From Brachynemurus nebulosus (taxonomy: Eukaryota; Arthropoda; Insecta; Neuroptera; Myrmeleontidae): 64,000 nt of DNA. Shown in pieces: positions 25,163 to 38,699 of the stretch; within the stretch, counting starts at the first letter, position 1; each line of letters opens with the position of its first letter. Under the pieces are notes generated by a model. The model was given only the letters and a program-made list of their open reading frames with translations. It was not told the origin of the DNA and made no database searches. The stretch is from positions 40,793,551 to 40,857,550 of the forward strand of contig JAPWDM010000004.1 in the NCBI GenBank assembly GCA_035578155.1, given 5' to 3'. The translations under genes and the position numbers were made by a program.

Positions 25163-27183
25163 AAAACGCCGTGAGCAGCGGGGCCCCATCACGGTAGTCG
25201 AATTTTCCCCTTCATCTTCGGTATTGAATGTTTACAAGCGAAATGTAATTGAAAGTCTACAACCGAATTGTCATTTTGTTGGTTTCAAAACTGGTCATGA
25301 GTGTTCGGCTGATCGAGGCTTTAAAAAAAGGTTTTAAGTATTTAAGGGCTGTATCTCAGTACATTTCAATTTTGTGCCGAAAACAGGTAGCAGAACAAAA
25401 ACCAACACAATTCGTACGAGGGCATTCCTGCCCATGTTTATCCGCTAATTGCCTTTATGTTTTAGTTTTAAATATTAAAAAAGGACCTTAAATAGTAAAC
25501 TGGAAGGCCTTTATAAAGATATTTTTTCTTTCAAAAAAAAATAAAAAATAAAAAATTATTTCTTCGGTATTGAGTGTCTACAAGCGAAATATAATTGAAA
25601 GTCCACAAGCGATTTGTAATTTTGGTGGTTTCAAAACTGATAATGAGTGTCCGGTTGATCGGGGCTTTATAAAAAGATTTTAAGTTTTTAAGGGCTGAAT
25701 CTCAGTAAATTTCAATTTTGTGCCGATAGAAGTTAACAGGGAAAAAGCCAACACAATTCGTACAAGGGCATTTCTATCCATGCTTATCCGCCAATTGCCT
25801 TTGTGTTTTACTTTTAAATATTAAAAAAGGAACTTAAATAGTAAACTGGAAGGCTTTTATGAAGATATTTTTTCTTTCCAAAAAAATCCAAAATTTCTAT
25901 TTTATAAATAATAAAAATCCAAAATTCCTAAATAATAATTAAATAAATAAATAAACATTGACTTTAATAACATTTGCAAATTACTTAATATGTATGTATT
26001 TCATTTGTTAAAAAATTGTATTCACTTTTTTTTAAATTTTTTAAAATTACTATTCGCCTACTTGTATTTAGAATAAACATAATGCTTTTAAAACACATTT
26101 AACAATAGCATTCAATTCCGATGTAAAAATGGGAGAAGTGGGGGGAAAAGTGATGCGGACTCCCTACAAGGTACTAGCTGGATACTAACTGAATACACGT
26201 ACAAAATTTCAGCCCTCTAGGTTTCCTTATGGAGTCTCTAGACGTGTTAGAAAACAAGCAAAAAAATTAAGGAAATATTGGCGTCAAAATCGTGGGGGTA
26301 AGGGTTAAAAGTTGAAACCTCCAAAAAACAGTGTCTGGCTATTAGCTTAACCTGTACACCAAATTTCAGCCCTCTAGGTTTATTTGGGGAGATTTTGACC
26401 CGAACGAAACTGTTAAAAAACAAGAAAAATCATATTCTTTTGGGTATAAAAATGGTGGGGGTAGGGGTTAAAAGTCGAGACCCCCAAAAGGCACCCCCTT
26501 GATACTAACTCAATCCGAATACAAAATTTCAGCCCTCTAGGTTTATTCGGGTGACCTGTGCGAGTGGTACAAACTTCGAAAACGTCGAAAATGCATGAAA
26601 TTGTAGCTTAAAAATGAGGGGGGTGGGGGTAAAATATTAAAACCTCCAAAAAGCACAACCTAGGTACGAACTTTATCAACACACCAAATTTCAACCCTCT
26701 ACGTTAATTCTGGGGGGTTGGGGGCCTGTTAGATCCAGCGAAAATCGTTTTTCCCCCCTCTACTCCCACCATATCATCCTAGGAAGCTGAATTTTGGATA
26801 TGTTGTAGATAATTGACCGAAACATTATTTAAAACCGGTTTGAAAAAGTTTTATTGCTTTTCAGCCCCCCACGACCCCCTTAAAGGTCGGGTCCGAAAAA
26901 AAATTTGCCCAAAATTTGACCCCACTTTGATAGTATTGTTGTGCATCGGAATAAGCCCCATTTACCAAATTTCATCTCTTAACTTCCATAGGGGGGCCCT
27001 ACACATATTAAAAGGTTGCGGGAAAATATATATATATATATATATATATCAGACATCTTTTTTTTTTACATAATCGTGTTCTACGGGTCCGAAAACGGAT
27101 AGCGCCCCTGGTCTCGCCTCTCGCAGCTCTTATCGTATAGACTGTATAAGTCTAATTTTTCGGAGAAAATTCGACTAAAAACA
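25163..27183 (+). repeat. Large dispersed repeat, copy B, with internal 346-bp duplication
   Basis: Starts AACGCCGTGAGCAGCGGGGC. The segment beginning TCTTCGGTATTGAATG at 25215 recurs at 25561, a tandem duplication absent from copies A and C. It continues through AAATTTCAGCCCTCTAGGTT and TAGGGGGGCCCTACACATAT to a short TA tract (about 27027-27050). The end, GTTCTACGGGTCCGAAAACG to AATTCGACTAAAAACA, is shared with copy C. Confidence 0.85.
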
Positions 27184-27619
27184 GAAATGACACTTGACTT
27201 TTTTTGACAAATGTAAAAATAGACCAGTCACAGTCGATATTTAACTATTATTATTATTATTAAATTTGTTCACATGGAGATATTTGAAAAAGTCACTGAA
27301 CTATAAGTATGGAGAGAGCCGACAAAGTTGCAAACGCTAGGTGGCAGTAATGTCGCGCATCCGGCCTATATGTATATTTTCAGAAAATTCTTTTTTTTAT
27401 TTTAGTTCACTGGGGATTTCCATAGATATCAGAATGTGTACATACCATACAATAGAGTACACATTATCTTTTTTGAAGCAAATCGCCGCATTGGTTAACA
27501 TCACGTTAACACCTTTCATAACCTGTAAACTGTCAGTGGTAATAAATAGTTTTTAATTTGTATACGATTTTTGTTGTAATTTAAGACTATTTATTAATAA
27601 ATATTCTAATAATATTTAT
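27184..27619. other. Spacer
   Basis: No supported gene. The AT-rich stretch ends in the target site of the next element. Confidence 0.4.
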
Positions 27620-27631
27620 AACAACGAATAT

Positions 27632-29273
27632 GCTGGGCTAAAATCCAACCTTCACGTCCCCGTTCGTGCCCGGCGGGCAACTGTTAGCTTCGGCTAGCAG
27701 GCTGACGAGGCTCTGGTAATTTTTTCGACGAGGATGATCGTCGTGTGATCGGCAGTGGAACATCTCCGTATAATGTGTACAATCACCGAAAAGCTTGGAT
27801 CGACAGATTTAGAAAAGAGACGACTTTCTTGAATAGTGAAAAGCATTTGTGAGCTTAGTAGCATCTACGGGTATGATACCGAGTTTCGTGATCATGTGTC
27901 ACTCGCGTCGGAAAGTGTGATATATTTTTTTTTTGTGATTTGTTTTATTTTGTATGTGATAGACACTGTGATCTATTTGTTATGCCACTGGGCTTCCGAA
28001 CCCCCGGTGGTAATTCTTCTATCTGTGATATTGCCTGCGACATCCTTTCCGCTCTCTGTACCCTCGACCTGGACGAATGTGGCCTAGCCGACGTATCGGT
28101 TCTCCCGTGTAAGTCGAACCCCGACGCTGACTGAACGGTTGTAAGTTGCTCACTCAGTAGGCAGCCGTCACCTGTTCCTTGCACGGATGAGTTCGCTGGC
28201 GTCGACGAAGCCGTTTCGAAATTGTCGAGGCTGTAGGGAGCGGCATCGTGTCGCAGTGCAAATTATCTTCTTTTTGACATCTGTGATATTGTAATCTTAG
28301 CTGTGATATTTGTTGCTCTGTCAGGATTAAAGAGAGGGCTTGTGATACTCTGCGGCATTCCTCTCCTCCCTGTACCCTCGACTCGGACGAACATGGCCTA
28401 GTCAAGTACCGGTCTCCCGTGTAAGTCGAACCCCGACGCTAACTGAACGGTTGTAAGTTGCTCACTCAGTAGGCAGCCGTCACTTGTTCCTTGCACGGAT
28501 GAGTTCCTATGAGTTGACGAAGCCGTTTCGGAATTGTCGAGGTTGCGGGAAGCGGCGCCTTGTCGCAGAGCTACTAGAACTTTGACTGTGATACATCTGA
28601 TGACCACCTGATCTGTGATACTCGTTGTTTTTTTTGTTTTTAATTAAGTTCATTTACTGTTTACCTCATTTGTGATATCAGTTGTTATGCCTCCGGGAGC
28701 CCTCTGCACCCCCGTGAAGTATTGTGTTACTTTCTTTTATATCTGTTTTTAATTAATTTTAGCTTTTAATATTTTTATATTTAAATGCTCCCAGTCAGTT
28801 GGTTTGACTGGGTAGTGCCTTTGTATAGTCAGATTTTGTTTAGATCCACTGGGTGGCTCCAGACCCCAGTGGTACACCTCTGTTTAAAAAAAAAATTCTT
28901 TCATTCTAAGTTTCTGTGGAAGTTTCTCCATGCCGCTGAGGGCGTTGTTTTCCATGTAGTGGCGGTATGAAAATGTCCTTTTATGTATTATTTTTGCCTG
29001 AGGATAGGACCTTCTGTTTGACCTGGTAGGTCACGTCCCTTACCTCATTAAGAGCTTCCCTTAGACCCTGGGATGGCAGGGTCTGCTTGTTAGTTTGTTT
29101 TTATTGTATGTGTTTGTCCGTTGTCTAGTGCATTTATGTGTTCCTGTCTGTTTTGTGTATGTTTTTATTCATCACCGTTTGTATGGCGGCGCATGCCCTC
29201 CGCTGGCGATGCCGCCGGGTATTGCTGACCGCGCCATCCACCGGCAGCACTACCCCAATTTTAATTAAAAAAA
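27632..29273 (+). mobile_element. Non-LTR retroposon (LINE-derived or large SINE-like) with 12-bp TSD and A-rich tail
   Basis: The direct repeat AACAACGAATAT lies at 27620-27631 and 29274-29285. The insert starts GCTGGGCTAAAATCCAACCT and ends TTTTAATTAAAAAAAA, the signature of target-primed reverse transcription. The body is GC-richer than its surroundings and has an internal duplication: a block containing GTAAGTCGAACCCCGACGCT and AGTAGGCAGCCGTCAC occurs near 28110 and again near 28420, about 315 bases apart. No reverse transcriptase ORF is visible, so it is non-autonomous. An inverted, diverged copy lies at 55060-56141. The 3' end (GGCGGCGCATGCCCTCCGCT, CACCGGCAGCACTACC) resembles a LINE 3' UTR, but the clade is unknown. 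Confidence 0.75.
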
Positions 29274-29285
29274 AACAACGAATAT

Positions 29286-29756
29286 AACATCAGTAAATAT
29301 AGAAAAATTTTAAATTAAACCTTATTATCCGCCATATTGGTCAACACTTTAACCCTTTTTTTTTCTTCATCTTCATATACATTGAATATATCCCTGTATT
29401 ACCTCTATCTTTTCAATGCCCAGAGGGGATTTCAGAACGCGCGAAACCATCAAGGTGGAAATATCCCCCAGTATCGATTTCAACGTCATTTATATTCAGC
29501 TCACTTTTGAATTTAAAAAAATTTTTTTTGGTAAACTCAAGACATGTAGAAATAATGTTGCACAGTTAGTTTTTTAATAAAATATTTATTTATATAAAAA
29601 AATAAAAAATAAAAAAGGTTGATTTTTGATTTTTTACATATCGCGCGTACTTTGTTTCGACGATGTTAGTATTTAATATGTTTTTTGTGTGTCCGGAAAC
29701 ATGCAGTTTTTGATACCCGAGGTTGGGACAGAGAACGCGCGACATATACATACTTA
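29286..29756. other. Spacer
   Basis: Nothing recognised apart from AT-rich sequence. Confidence 0.4.
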
Positions 29757-31520
29757 TAGCCCGTCCACATTACACAAATTTTTGTTTGTACAAACTTTTA
29801 CACAAACAAAAGTTTGTACAAATAACACGTCCATATTACACAAACTTTTGTTTGACTGAATTTTTGCACAAACTTTTGTTTGAGCAAACTTTTGTAGAGA
29901 ATATTGTTAAAGTTTGACCATATATAAATGGGATGACTTCTCAAGTACAGCAATAATTATTAGTATTGTGCGCTGTAGGTTGTCTACTTATCTAGGTTAG
30001 TGTTAAAAGAAACCGCCACTCATAAAACAGGCAATATATTTAAGCACAATTGGAGTGAGCATCGATGGTTAAAGTATACAATACACTAGATACAAGTAGG
30101 TACACATTATTTTTTTGAAGCAAGTCGTCTTTTATAACCTACAAAGTGTCGGTGGTAATAAATATTTTTAATTTATTGCTAATAAATATTTATTTTATGG
30201 TACATAGGTATTCAGTTTCAATGTCTTTCGGAGACCATTACCCTAGACTGCAATGAATCGAGAAAGGCGGGTGAATAGGAACACAAGGAAAAATGTTCTC
30301 ATAAGTTTGGTTTAAAAACACTAAACATAAATCGGAATAGATATCTTTCTTAAAATATAGTAGAATAATTATTTTTTTGGGTAGCAACAATAACTAAGTT
30401 TGAAGTTGAATAAAAAGTATTAAAAAATCAATTTAAATTGACGTCTTCAACACAGTGTTACTTTTTGTTTTTAAAACTTTCTCTAAAAACTATTTATTTT
30501 GGTGGTGTAATGAAAGAATTCTTGCTTAATCGAAATTTTAGTTATTTTAAAACATAATATCTGGAAAACGAAGACTACAAACATTTAATTGTTTTTATTT
30601 TTTTTAAGAGGAAATAATGAGGATGTGACATTGAGCTTAAGTTGGAGGTTAATAGATGCCCAAAAGAGTGAATAGCGACAGTATCTGGGTTAATAGGAAC
30701 GCTATATCAGGTATAAAGAGATGAATGTGGGGTGATTAGGGTCGGATGAAGCATATATTGGAACATAGAATAGAGCACTTTCAAGATTTTCAAGTCAATC
30801 GATATTTTTATAAAAACATTCAGCATGACTTACTTCTATACTTTATAAATTTTATTTTAGATTTATTGTCAATTTCTACACAAAATCATGAAGTATTATT
30901 TCTTTTCTGGATGTATAAATACAAAAAAATTCGAAATTATGTTATATTTCTGTTTCAGTTTTGGTCGGCCCTACGGATCGTCCCCATTCACCCTGTTATC
31001 GTCTCTTTTGACCCCTATTTACCATAGAGAAGAAATTACATTATTTTTGTAATTTTTTTAAAAACCAGGGACATTTTCCAAAATTTTTGATTAATGTAAT
31101 AAAGTGACCATTCTCGCGTAAATTTTTAGTATTTAGTATTTAATTTAATGTTCTTTAATATATTAATTAATATAATATTAAAGAATACGTACTCATAAAA
31201 TAAATATAAAAAAATACGGTTTAAAGCCTGAATTCGTGCCTACTCAGTCATTTTTATGGTAGTTGTCAAACTCACACGTTCATACCAACTTTTTGATGCG
31301 AGATACAAAAATCCACAAACACTGGTACAAACTTCAAACATCACATTCATACGTATCGTTTGCCCAAACTTATGTTTGTGCAAACAATTTATTCAAACAA
31401 AAGTTTGTGTGATTTTACAAAATGTTTGCGCAAACTTCACGTCCACACGTACCATTTGCACCAACTTTTGTTTGTGTAAAAGTTTGTACAAACAAAAGTT
31501 GGTGTAGTGTGGACGGGCTA
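29757..31520. mobile_element. 1.76-kb TIR DNA element with TTA duplication (PIF/Harbinger-like candidate)
   Basis: TIRs of about 65 bases start TAGCCCGTCCACA(T/C)TACAC on the left and end with the reverse complement, GTGTGGACGGGCTA, on the right. The TIRs are built from inverted CAAACTTTTGTTTGTAC-type words that are also repeated internally. TTA flanks both sides (29754-29756 and 31521-31523); a 3-base TWA duplication is typical of PIF/Harbinger. The interior has no transposase. Its stretch 30850-31240 recurs, diverged, at 43080-43480. Confidence 0.65.
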
Positions 31521-31523
31521 TTA

Positions 31524-33625
31524 TGTGTCAAAGTAATAAACTAATAAATTATGTATTATATTTTGTTATTGGCTTATTGCACTTCCCTCACCCCTACCCA
31601 AACCAAATAAACATTCTGAGGATTTATCTTATTTGCCATTCATTAGTAACAGTTTAAAACTATGTGTATTTTTCCTTTAGTTGACACCTACACAATTCTG
31701 ATGAGTTATGTTATGCATATGACGATGATGTTGGGCTCGGATTATCAAATAGACGACTTTTTGTTTAAGTGGACATTCTTTAAGGGGACGGTGTTTATGT
31801 GTTTGTGTTCACATATACAGTCTTCGTGAGAATGTTTTTAAAGTAAGCAATATTTTTATGTAAACAAATTTTCAATATTTAAGATATACAGGCGATTATT
31901 TTGGAAGTTAACATAAGTATATGATAATAACAACAATAAAAATTATTAATACACATATGAATGTATAATTTCCAAGCTTACAATTAGATGTAATTATTAT
32001 GTACAGTAGTATTTCAACTAAAAAAAAAGTTTTTTAAGGGGAATTCTGAGGTAAGGGGATTACAAATATTTTAAATGTTAACCAAGGCAACACGGACAAA
32101 TAAATGAAAGAGAGATAATTATATATCTTTTATATTCAATCAAAAGAGATAAATTGTAACTAAGAGGAATTTATACTCTTTCTTTTAGTTAAAATTCTCC
32201 TGTAGCTAGAAAATATTCTTTAGAAAGTTATTTTAACAAAACTACTTTAACTTTTATATAAAAATTAATTGTGTAGAGAAACAGCCTATATATGAATTGT
32301 CTAAGCGGACGACGTTTGTGTATTGTCGTCGGGTTAAACAGAAGTCGGTGTAAATAAAAAAATTTTAAAAATTATAACTCTTTTTTTTTTTAAATTTTCG
32401 TCTATTCTTCATTTACGGATATTGTATGGGGTCTTAAGTTTCTGGAAAAAGCAGTTCGAGACCCAAATTAATAATTTGTCTAAATTTCCCAGACAAAATA
32501 TCGTTTTTCTTTTAGCAGTACATAATTAATTTAAATGTGATCTAAACATTTCAAAGAGACAGACACGGGAATATTAGAATATTATATGACTAGAATAATT
32601 TAATTAAGCATTAACAATCGCCATTAGACTCGTATTTGATGTCAGCAATGCCGAAACAAACAATTTTTACATTAAAATAGTTAAGTAATAAGTTCGATAA
32701 TTATACAAGATTAAAAATCGTCAAGTGTATAGTAAAAATTTTTTATCTGTGACTACCAAATTCAAAATATTCGCGGCACCACTTTCTTGATGTTAAATAC
32801 AAACTATGTAATAATGTTGACAATCCGTGCTTTTTTCCTTGCACAAGTTTAAATTTTAGAAATGAATATGTAACTTTTGAAAGATAAACAAGAATGACAA
32901 ATAGGTTTCATATTCAAAATCTGTTTTTTTTTTTTTTTTGTCTAAAAGAAGACCTCTCTAAAAATATGTAGCGTGTGAAGAAATCCTCATATTTTTATAC
33001 ATAAAAACAGAAACTTTTACTAGTGTTAGAATATTGATATTTAAGAACAGAAATAGTAAAAAATATGAAAAACTGAAGGGACACAAACTCACAAGTTAAG
33101 ATTTTAATATGTACAGAAAAATCTTTCTAAACTTTCTGAATACATTATGGGTGGGGCTTAAAATTTAGATAAACTATTTTCTTTAAAGACATATTATCTA
33201 AAGTCTATTCTGCAACTGACTTTACGGGACGTATGCGGGGATGGTACAAATCAAGATTTGATTGGGATACAGAAGTAAGTTATTTTTCTGTTCGTTTAGA
33301 CTGTTTTCGCTAACTTTAAAGCAAACTTTTAATATTTTTGGCGCAAAAAATACCTTTTTTCTTGATATCCTACACATTCGTATAGTTACAGTACTTGACT
33401 GTGATCTACTACGAGCAGATACAAAGACACAGTATCACATTTTTTTCCGGAATATCTACAATTGAAATTGTCACATATTGATTAATTATTTTTTTTATGT
33501 AGCGTGTTGTAGGGTAGATATGCGTGTGCATGTTCAGTAATATAATCTCGCTTTATGTGTTACGATGATAATATAAAGCTTACAAATTATATAGACTCAT
33601 TTATGAATACTAATGATAATATTAG
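31524..33625. other. AT-rich spacer
   Basis: No ORF, RNA gene or repeat recognised over this stretch. Confidence 0.45.
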
Positions 33626-33861
33626 CTTCTACGTGTATACGCGAATATATTTTGTAATTTACCGACAATCGACATACATATGCAAACAGCCTATTGTTTG
33701 TCTGAGCTTTAACTACAGGGTGACCAAGCTTATAGTTTTTTAACTTCTACGTGTATACGCGAATATATTTTGTAATTTACCGACAATCGACATACATATG
33801 CAAACAGCCTATTGTTTGTCTGAGCTTTAACTACAGGGTGAACAAGCTTATAGTTTTTTAA
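33626..33861 (+). repeat. Recent 118-bp tandem duplication
   Basis: CTTCTACGTGTATACGCGAA starts at 33626 and again at 33744. By eye the two copies differ at one or two positions (GACCAAG versus GAACAAG near the end). The low divergence suggests a young duplication or assembly slippage. Confidence 0.9.
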
Positions 33862-34469
33862 ATGGAAACGTATATTTAAAAGTTTTTCAAAAATTTGTTT
33901 ATGATTCAAAACTACCAGTAACACTCAAATTCTCATTGTTTTATCTCATATTTTTGAGTAATTACGTTTTAAAAATGACACTTTTAAATTTCGTACTCAA
34001 GTACTTGCAAACGATTAGGATTTTACGTAATTTTAAAGATATTGACTCAATATGGTTGCCATTTTTGACAATGTAGTAACGAAAAATTAAACGATTATTA
34101 CGTTTTCCACCGGAAATTAAAGTTATTAAATAGATTAAATTATCATATAAAATAAAAATGATAACTTAATACAGTAAGGAAATAAAATTCAGTATTAATT
34201 CATTGAAAAATAAAAAAAATATTTTTCCGAAATTTCACTGTTTGAGAGATACATAGGCGTCTAAACATACTTTTGTAGGAAGTATTTTTAAAGGAAATGA
34301 AAATATTTTTGTGAAAAAACTTCTCCTTTTTAATTTGGTTTGTAATAAAAAGAAAATACTATCGAATTTCAAATATTTTTACACTATCTGAGTACATTTA
34401 TTAATAATATTTTCGTTCCCAATTAACCTCACTTTGCTACTATTAAGAAACGCCAATGATATTTTGCTT
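33862..34469. other. AT-rich spacer
   Basis: Nothing recognised. Confidence 0.4.
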
Positions 34470-35565
34470 TGTATTGGGTATATATGAAAAGAAGGATTAT
34501 TGGTACAATCTATCAAAAAAAAAAATTAAAAAAGTATGCGATTCAACAGGTTTTTATATGTCGCGATGCATGTGGGCAAAATAATACTAACATCACGAAA
34601 ATTAGGTACAATTTCATAGGAAAGAGAGTGGAACCGAAAGCGCCTGGTATGGACACAGAACAAAGCATTTAATTAAATTCATTACAGATACTGTAAAAGT
34701 GTAAAGGATTATCGGTGAAATCTCGATACCTTGTATAATTTTTATTTAATGTTGTAAACAAAATTTAAATAAATTCATTAACAGTAAAAAATAATATTTG
34801 AAAATTATAATTATACATTTTCAATTTCAAATAATTGCACAAATTTTCAATTTTATTTTAAACATAATATGAACTGATTAACAATTATTTGTAATTCATA
34901 GTCACGTATTTGGTGATATGGGTACAATAACACTTTTGTGTCAGTTACATAGACCTACGATATAGTAAATAATAATAAGAAATGCTCAATAGCTATAGAA
35001 AAGTGGTATCGTTTTGCTCATGTCGTCATCGCGCGGCAAAAATTTTGAAATATCGCTTTTAAGATATGCTGATTTTACATAATAAGTGTAGTCATATGTT
35101 TTATGCTTGGCATTATAATAATATCATAAATTTATTTTCTTATTGAATTAATAATAAATAAAATGCTTGTTGTGCAAAATTTTATCAATAATTTTATTAA
35201 GGGGTTATTCAGGATTAGAAGCAAAAGAAAAAAAACACTTTCAATAATTTTTTTCTAACGAAACCTTATATGCAATCGATTTGGAATCTTATACACATTA
35301 CTATTCCTTTAACTATCAAAGAAAATTTTGATTTTCTTTTTCCCAACGACAATGCATTTTATATGTATTGTCATAGTCGACGCTTCAAAAAAAAAAAAAA
35401 AAACATCTTTTGCGGCTATCAGCACACAGCTTCAACGGGTGATCAAAAATTAGAAAATCGAACCGTGTTTTGAAGAAAACAAATTTTCTGACTCCCTAAA
35501 CATCAAATAACATAGGTTCAGAAAGAAAATAAGAAACTGTAAGCTTTTGGAAAAAAAATCGAAAA
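34470..35565 (+). repeat. 1.1-kb segment duplicated in inverted orientation at 48.3-50.9 kb (uninterrupted copy)
   Basis: Landmarks in order: TCGCGATGCATGTGGGCAAA, GAACCGAAAGCGCCTGGTAT, GACACAAAAGTGTTATTGT (reverse complement here), ATAGCTATAGAAAAGTGGTA, GGTGATCAAAAATTAGAAAA. All recur inverted at 48291-48880 and 50400-50880. No convincing protein is encoded in either copy. This copy preserves the empty target site near 34968. Confidence 0.85.
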
Positions 35566-35759
35566 ACTCCGCTTTATTTTGTTATTTTCATCTGTAAAAA
35601 AGGGTTGATATTTAAGGGGAGAAAATTTTTTAGGTTTAGGGACTAAAAAAATTATTACGCTTCCAATCCGCCCTTGTACGTTAAAATTAATAGAGAGCTA
35701 CGGGCTACAGTATGGCAACCGATTTGAAAATGTAGTTTTTAGTAAAACATGTTTAAAGA

Positions 35760-36170
<411 letters not shown>

Positions 36171-36807
36171 GCCAGAATTAAGCAATTATTCAAAATTTCT
36201 TTTACACCAATCGGAAGAAAAAGCCAAATTATGTAAAAAATGTTTTTAAACCGTTGCTCTAAATTACTTACTTTTCCAGAAAAACTAGGAAATATGTCGT
36301 TCTCCATTTCACTCGCACTCGCATTCTTTTTTTTTCTGTCTCATTTTTTGCGAACTAAATTCGAAAAAAACCGCTTTATAAGTAGCGTGTCATGATTTTT
36401 TTAATCCAATTTAACGATTCGGCTATATTCTATTTCTCTGTCAGTTAAATGTTTTTATAATGTATCTCTGTTCCGTTTTTTTTGAGAAAAAAAACCCGAC
36501 GATTTCTGTTATGTGATATGATCAGAATTTAGATTATGTTTACACCTTCCTAAAATTAATAAAAGTTAGCTTCAATCGCATAAAAATTACGTTAAATCAT
36601 ATTCAAACAATAATATTTTTACGTAATTTTCTATCCAGTTGACAATACAGTTATGATTAGAATTGTATAGAGTATTCTAGTATTAAATAATTTTGCACAT
36701 TCAATTTTTTTTTAACAAAAAATTTTTTTTTAAATTTTGACACATTCTTTTATGAAATTTCGATTAAGAAGTATTAAAAAATTTTAAGGTGAATCATTTA
36801 AAAAGAG
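36171..36807. other. AT-rich spacer ending in the AGAG target site
   Basis: Nothing recognised except AGAG at 36804-36807, duplicated at 42054-42057 on the other side of the LTR element. Confidence 0.5.
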
Positions 36808-37585
36808 TGTTAAGACGGGGGTACGGACCTTTTCTGTAGGGGGTAAATTGATGTTATTGGTAGCGTTGAAAACCCTACAGAAAGGTCGGGGTTCGAACTC
36901 CTGATCACTACGGTAGACTTGCGGGAAATTTAAGGGTATTCACCTTCTAAAATAATGGGTTCAACTTAACAATTTTATTAACAAACAAATAAATAAAAAA
37001 CACAAGAAACAAAACAGGAACATTAATGACATAAAATACAATAAAACCAAATAGGAATTGTTCCCCAAATAGACAGGTAAACATTTATAAACAAAAGTTA
37101 AAATAACAGCAAAAGAATTAGGACTTACCTGGACACAAGTTATTCCCGTGGTTTAATTACAAGTCCTTGTTATTGGCCACCAAAACAAACTTCCCAATTA
37201 CGACCAATAGAGCATGTTAAATTACCCTGAGTAGCCCATCCTCCTGCTAGCAACTAGCCTCCAGCTCCAATGCTCTTTACCGCTCCATACTTGACTTGCC
37301 TTCTCCCCGACTACCCCGACTACCCGACTTCGACTACACTTTTACGACTGCCATCCGACTAATGTCCTCTTCGACTACTCTGCGACTAATACCCTCTTCG
37401 ACTACCCCCTTGATTATCATTTTACGAGACTTTTATATTAATCGTTTGACCCACATAATCACGTCATTTTTATCAGAGTCAGCAGAAAGTATGAATTAGT
37501 AAATCGTCGATATGTTTTGGTTGTTTGTTTTGGTTTACTGGCCTCGTTAACAACTTGTGTCCAAACAAATGGCCCGATTGCAACA
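36808..37585 (-). repeat. 3' LTR
   Basis: Same sequence as 41276-42053. Minus-strand landmarks: TGTTGCAATC start, TATAAAAG (37430-37437), CAGGTAAGT (37123-37131), AATAAA (36974-36979), TTAACA end. The repeated CGACTAC words at about 37305-37405 follow the TATA box and are presumably transcribed. Confidence 0.95.
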
Positions 37586-37606
37586 TTACTCCCCCCTTCG
37601 AAAAAG
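37586..37606 (-). other. Polypurine tract
   Basis: On the minus strand TTTTTCGAAGGGGGGAGTAA directly precedes the TG of the 3' LTR. This is the expected plus-strand primer site, and it fixes the orientation of the element. Confidence 0.75.
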
Positions 37607-38241
37607 ATGGTTGCTCCAATGAGCAACCAGCCTTTCCCGAGAGTGTAACCATTTGTCCCTGCGTCCCTCGATGATGCAACCCTTACGCTTAAAATACAAT
37701 TTATATTGTATCTCTGAAAAGCAAAAATAAATATATACATAGTAAATACAATATGTGTCTTACGTTAATTACTTCACTTAGTGTCTCTATTTTCACTTAG
37801 CGTCTCTAACATTGTCTTCTTCGCAGTTAGTTCACTTTCACCCACACACTCCCGCTCGTTTCGTTTCGTCGCACATTCGACTATTCTCCACATTGGTCGT
37901 TCCTCCGCATGCCTTTGACTGCGCGTATGGTACGGAAGTAGTCGATATGTGTAAAACTTCCGGTACTCGGGATTCGTCTTCTTCTTCTACTGGATCCTGG
38001 TCACTGGCTGAGTATATGATGGACATCCTTCACAATATTTCTTCTTCTTGTTCATGGTCGCCCAGTATAATTTATTTTGTGTTAACGCGAGTGTTCGCGC
38101 AACCCCCCTGATGACCCGCATGTTGTTGGTCGTGATGTACCTCTAGCCCTTGTCGTCCCATGGTCGTTGGAATTATTAGCTTGTCATCTAATTTGTGTGC
38201 TTGTGTTTGGTATATTTCTCCCCCTCCCCTTCGTGGATACT

Positions 38242-38592
38242 TTAATTAGCTTGAACTTTGTTGTCCTCAACACCCTTGATCAACACCCTTGCTGCTGTGC
38301 TCCCGTGTAAATACTTTCCCAATGGCTCGATTATGATCTCCGTCCCTGGCTGGAATCTCCGCTGTACTCCAATGGTAACACACTCGGATCGTGGAGGCAT
38401 CTCCACGTCATATTTCAATTGGATAAGGAGTCGGCCAGACTCCGTTTCCTTGTTATCGGTCGACTGTGGCCGCAGCGACCGTAACGTTGAGTTGTCCCTT
38501 GTTGGCGCTTTCCGTGAATTTCCAAACGCTGGAGACCGAAGATACTTGTTCGAGGATTCTTCAGAAAAAACTTCATTTGTGTTCCCTAACAC
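38242..38592 (-). pseudogene. Retrotransposon pol remnant: linker between protease and reverse transcriptase
   Basis: The 116-residue frame contains VEMPPRSECVTIGV and QPGTEIIIEPLG near residues 64-92, then AARVLIKGVEDNKVQAN. This is the I-P-P-R-S/T-E ... G ... L-V-x-V-x-N/D-G layout found just before the RT domain in insect gypsy elements. It stops where RT should begin, so the rest of pol has been deleted. Upstream on the same strand lie the 36-bp repeats and the protease fragment. Confidence 0.6.
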
Positions 38593-38699
38593 TCTTGTAA
38601 TAATATTCCCATTTTTGGCAGCTTCCCAATTTGAATTGTTTCCTCCATTACTTCTTTTTCCCTCGCTGCAGTGTATACCCTAACATCACCCGTATTGGT

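Noticed and set aside
27836..28607. Short ORFs across the 27.6-kb retroposon
   Set aside because: They overlap on both strands, follow the internal duplication and have no domain.
36880..36910. GGGGTTCGAACTCCTGATC in the LTR, considered as a tRNA or Pol III B box
   Set aside because: No A box, cloverleaf or matching acceptor stem nearby; probably chance.
37296..37499. Identical 67-residue ORFs here and at 41764-41967
   Set aside because: They are the same part of the two LTRs, on the strand opposite to the element's transcription.
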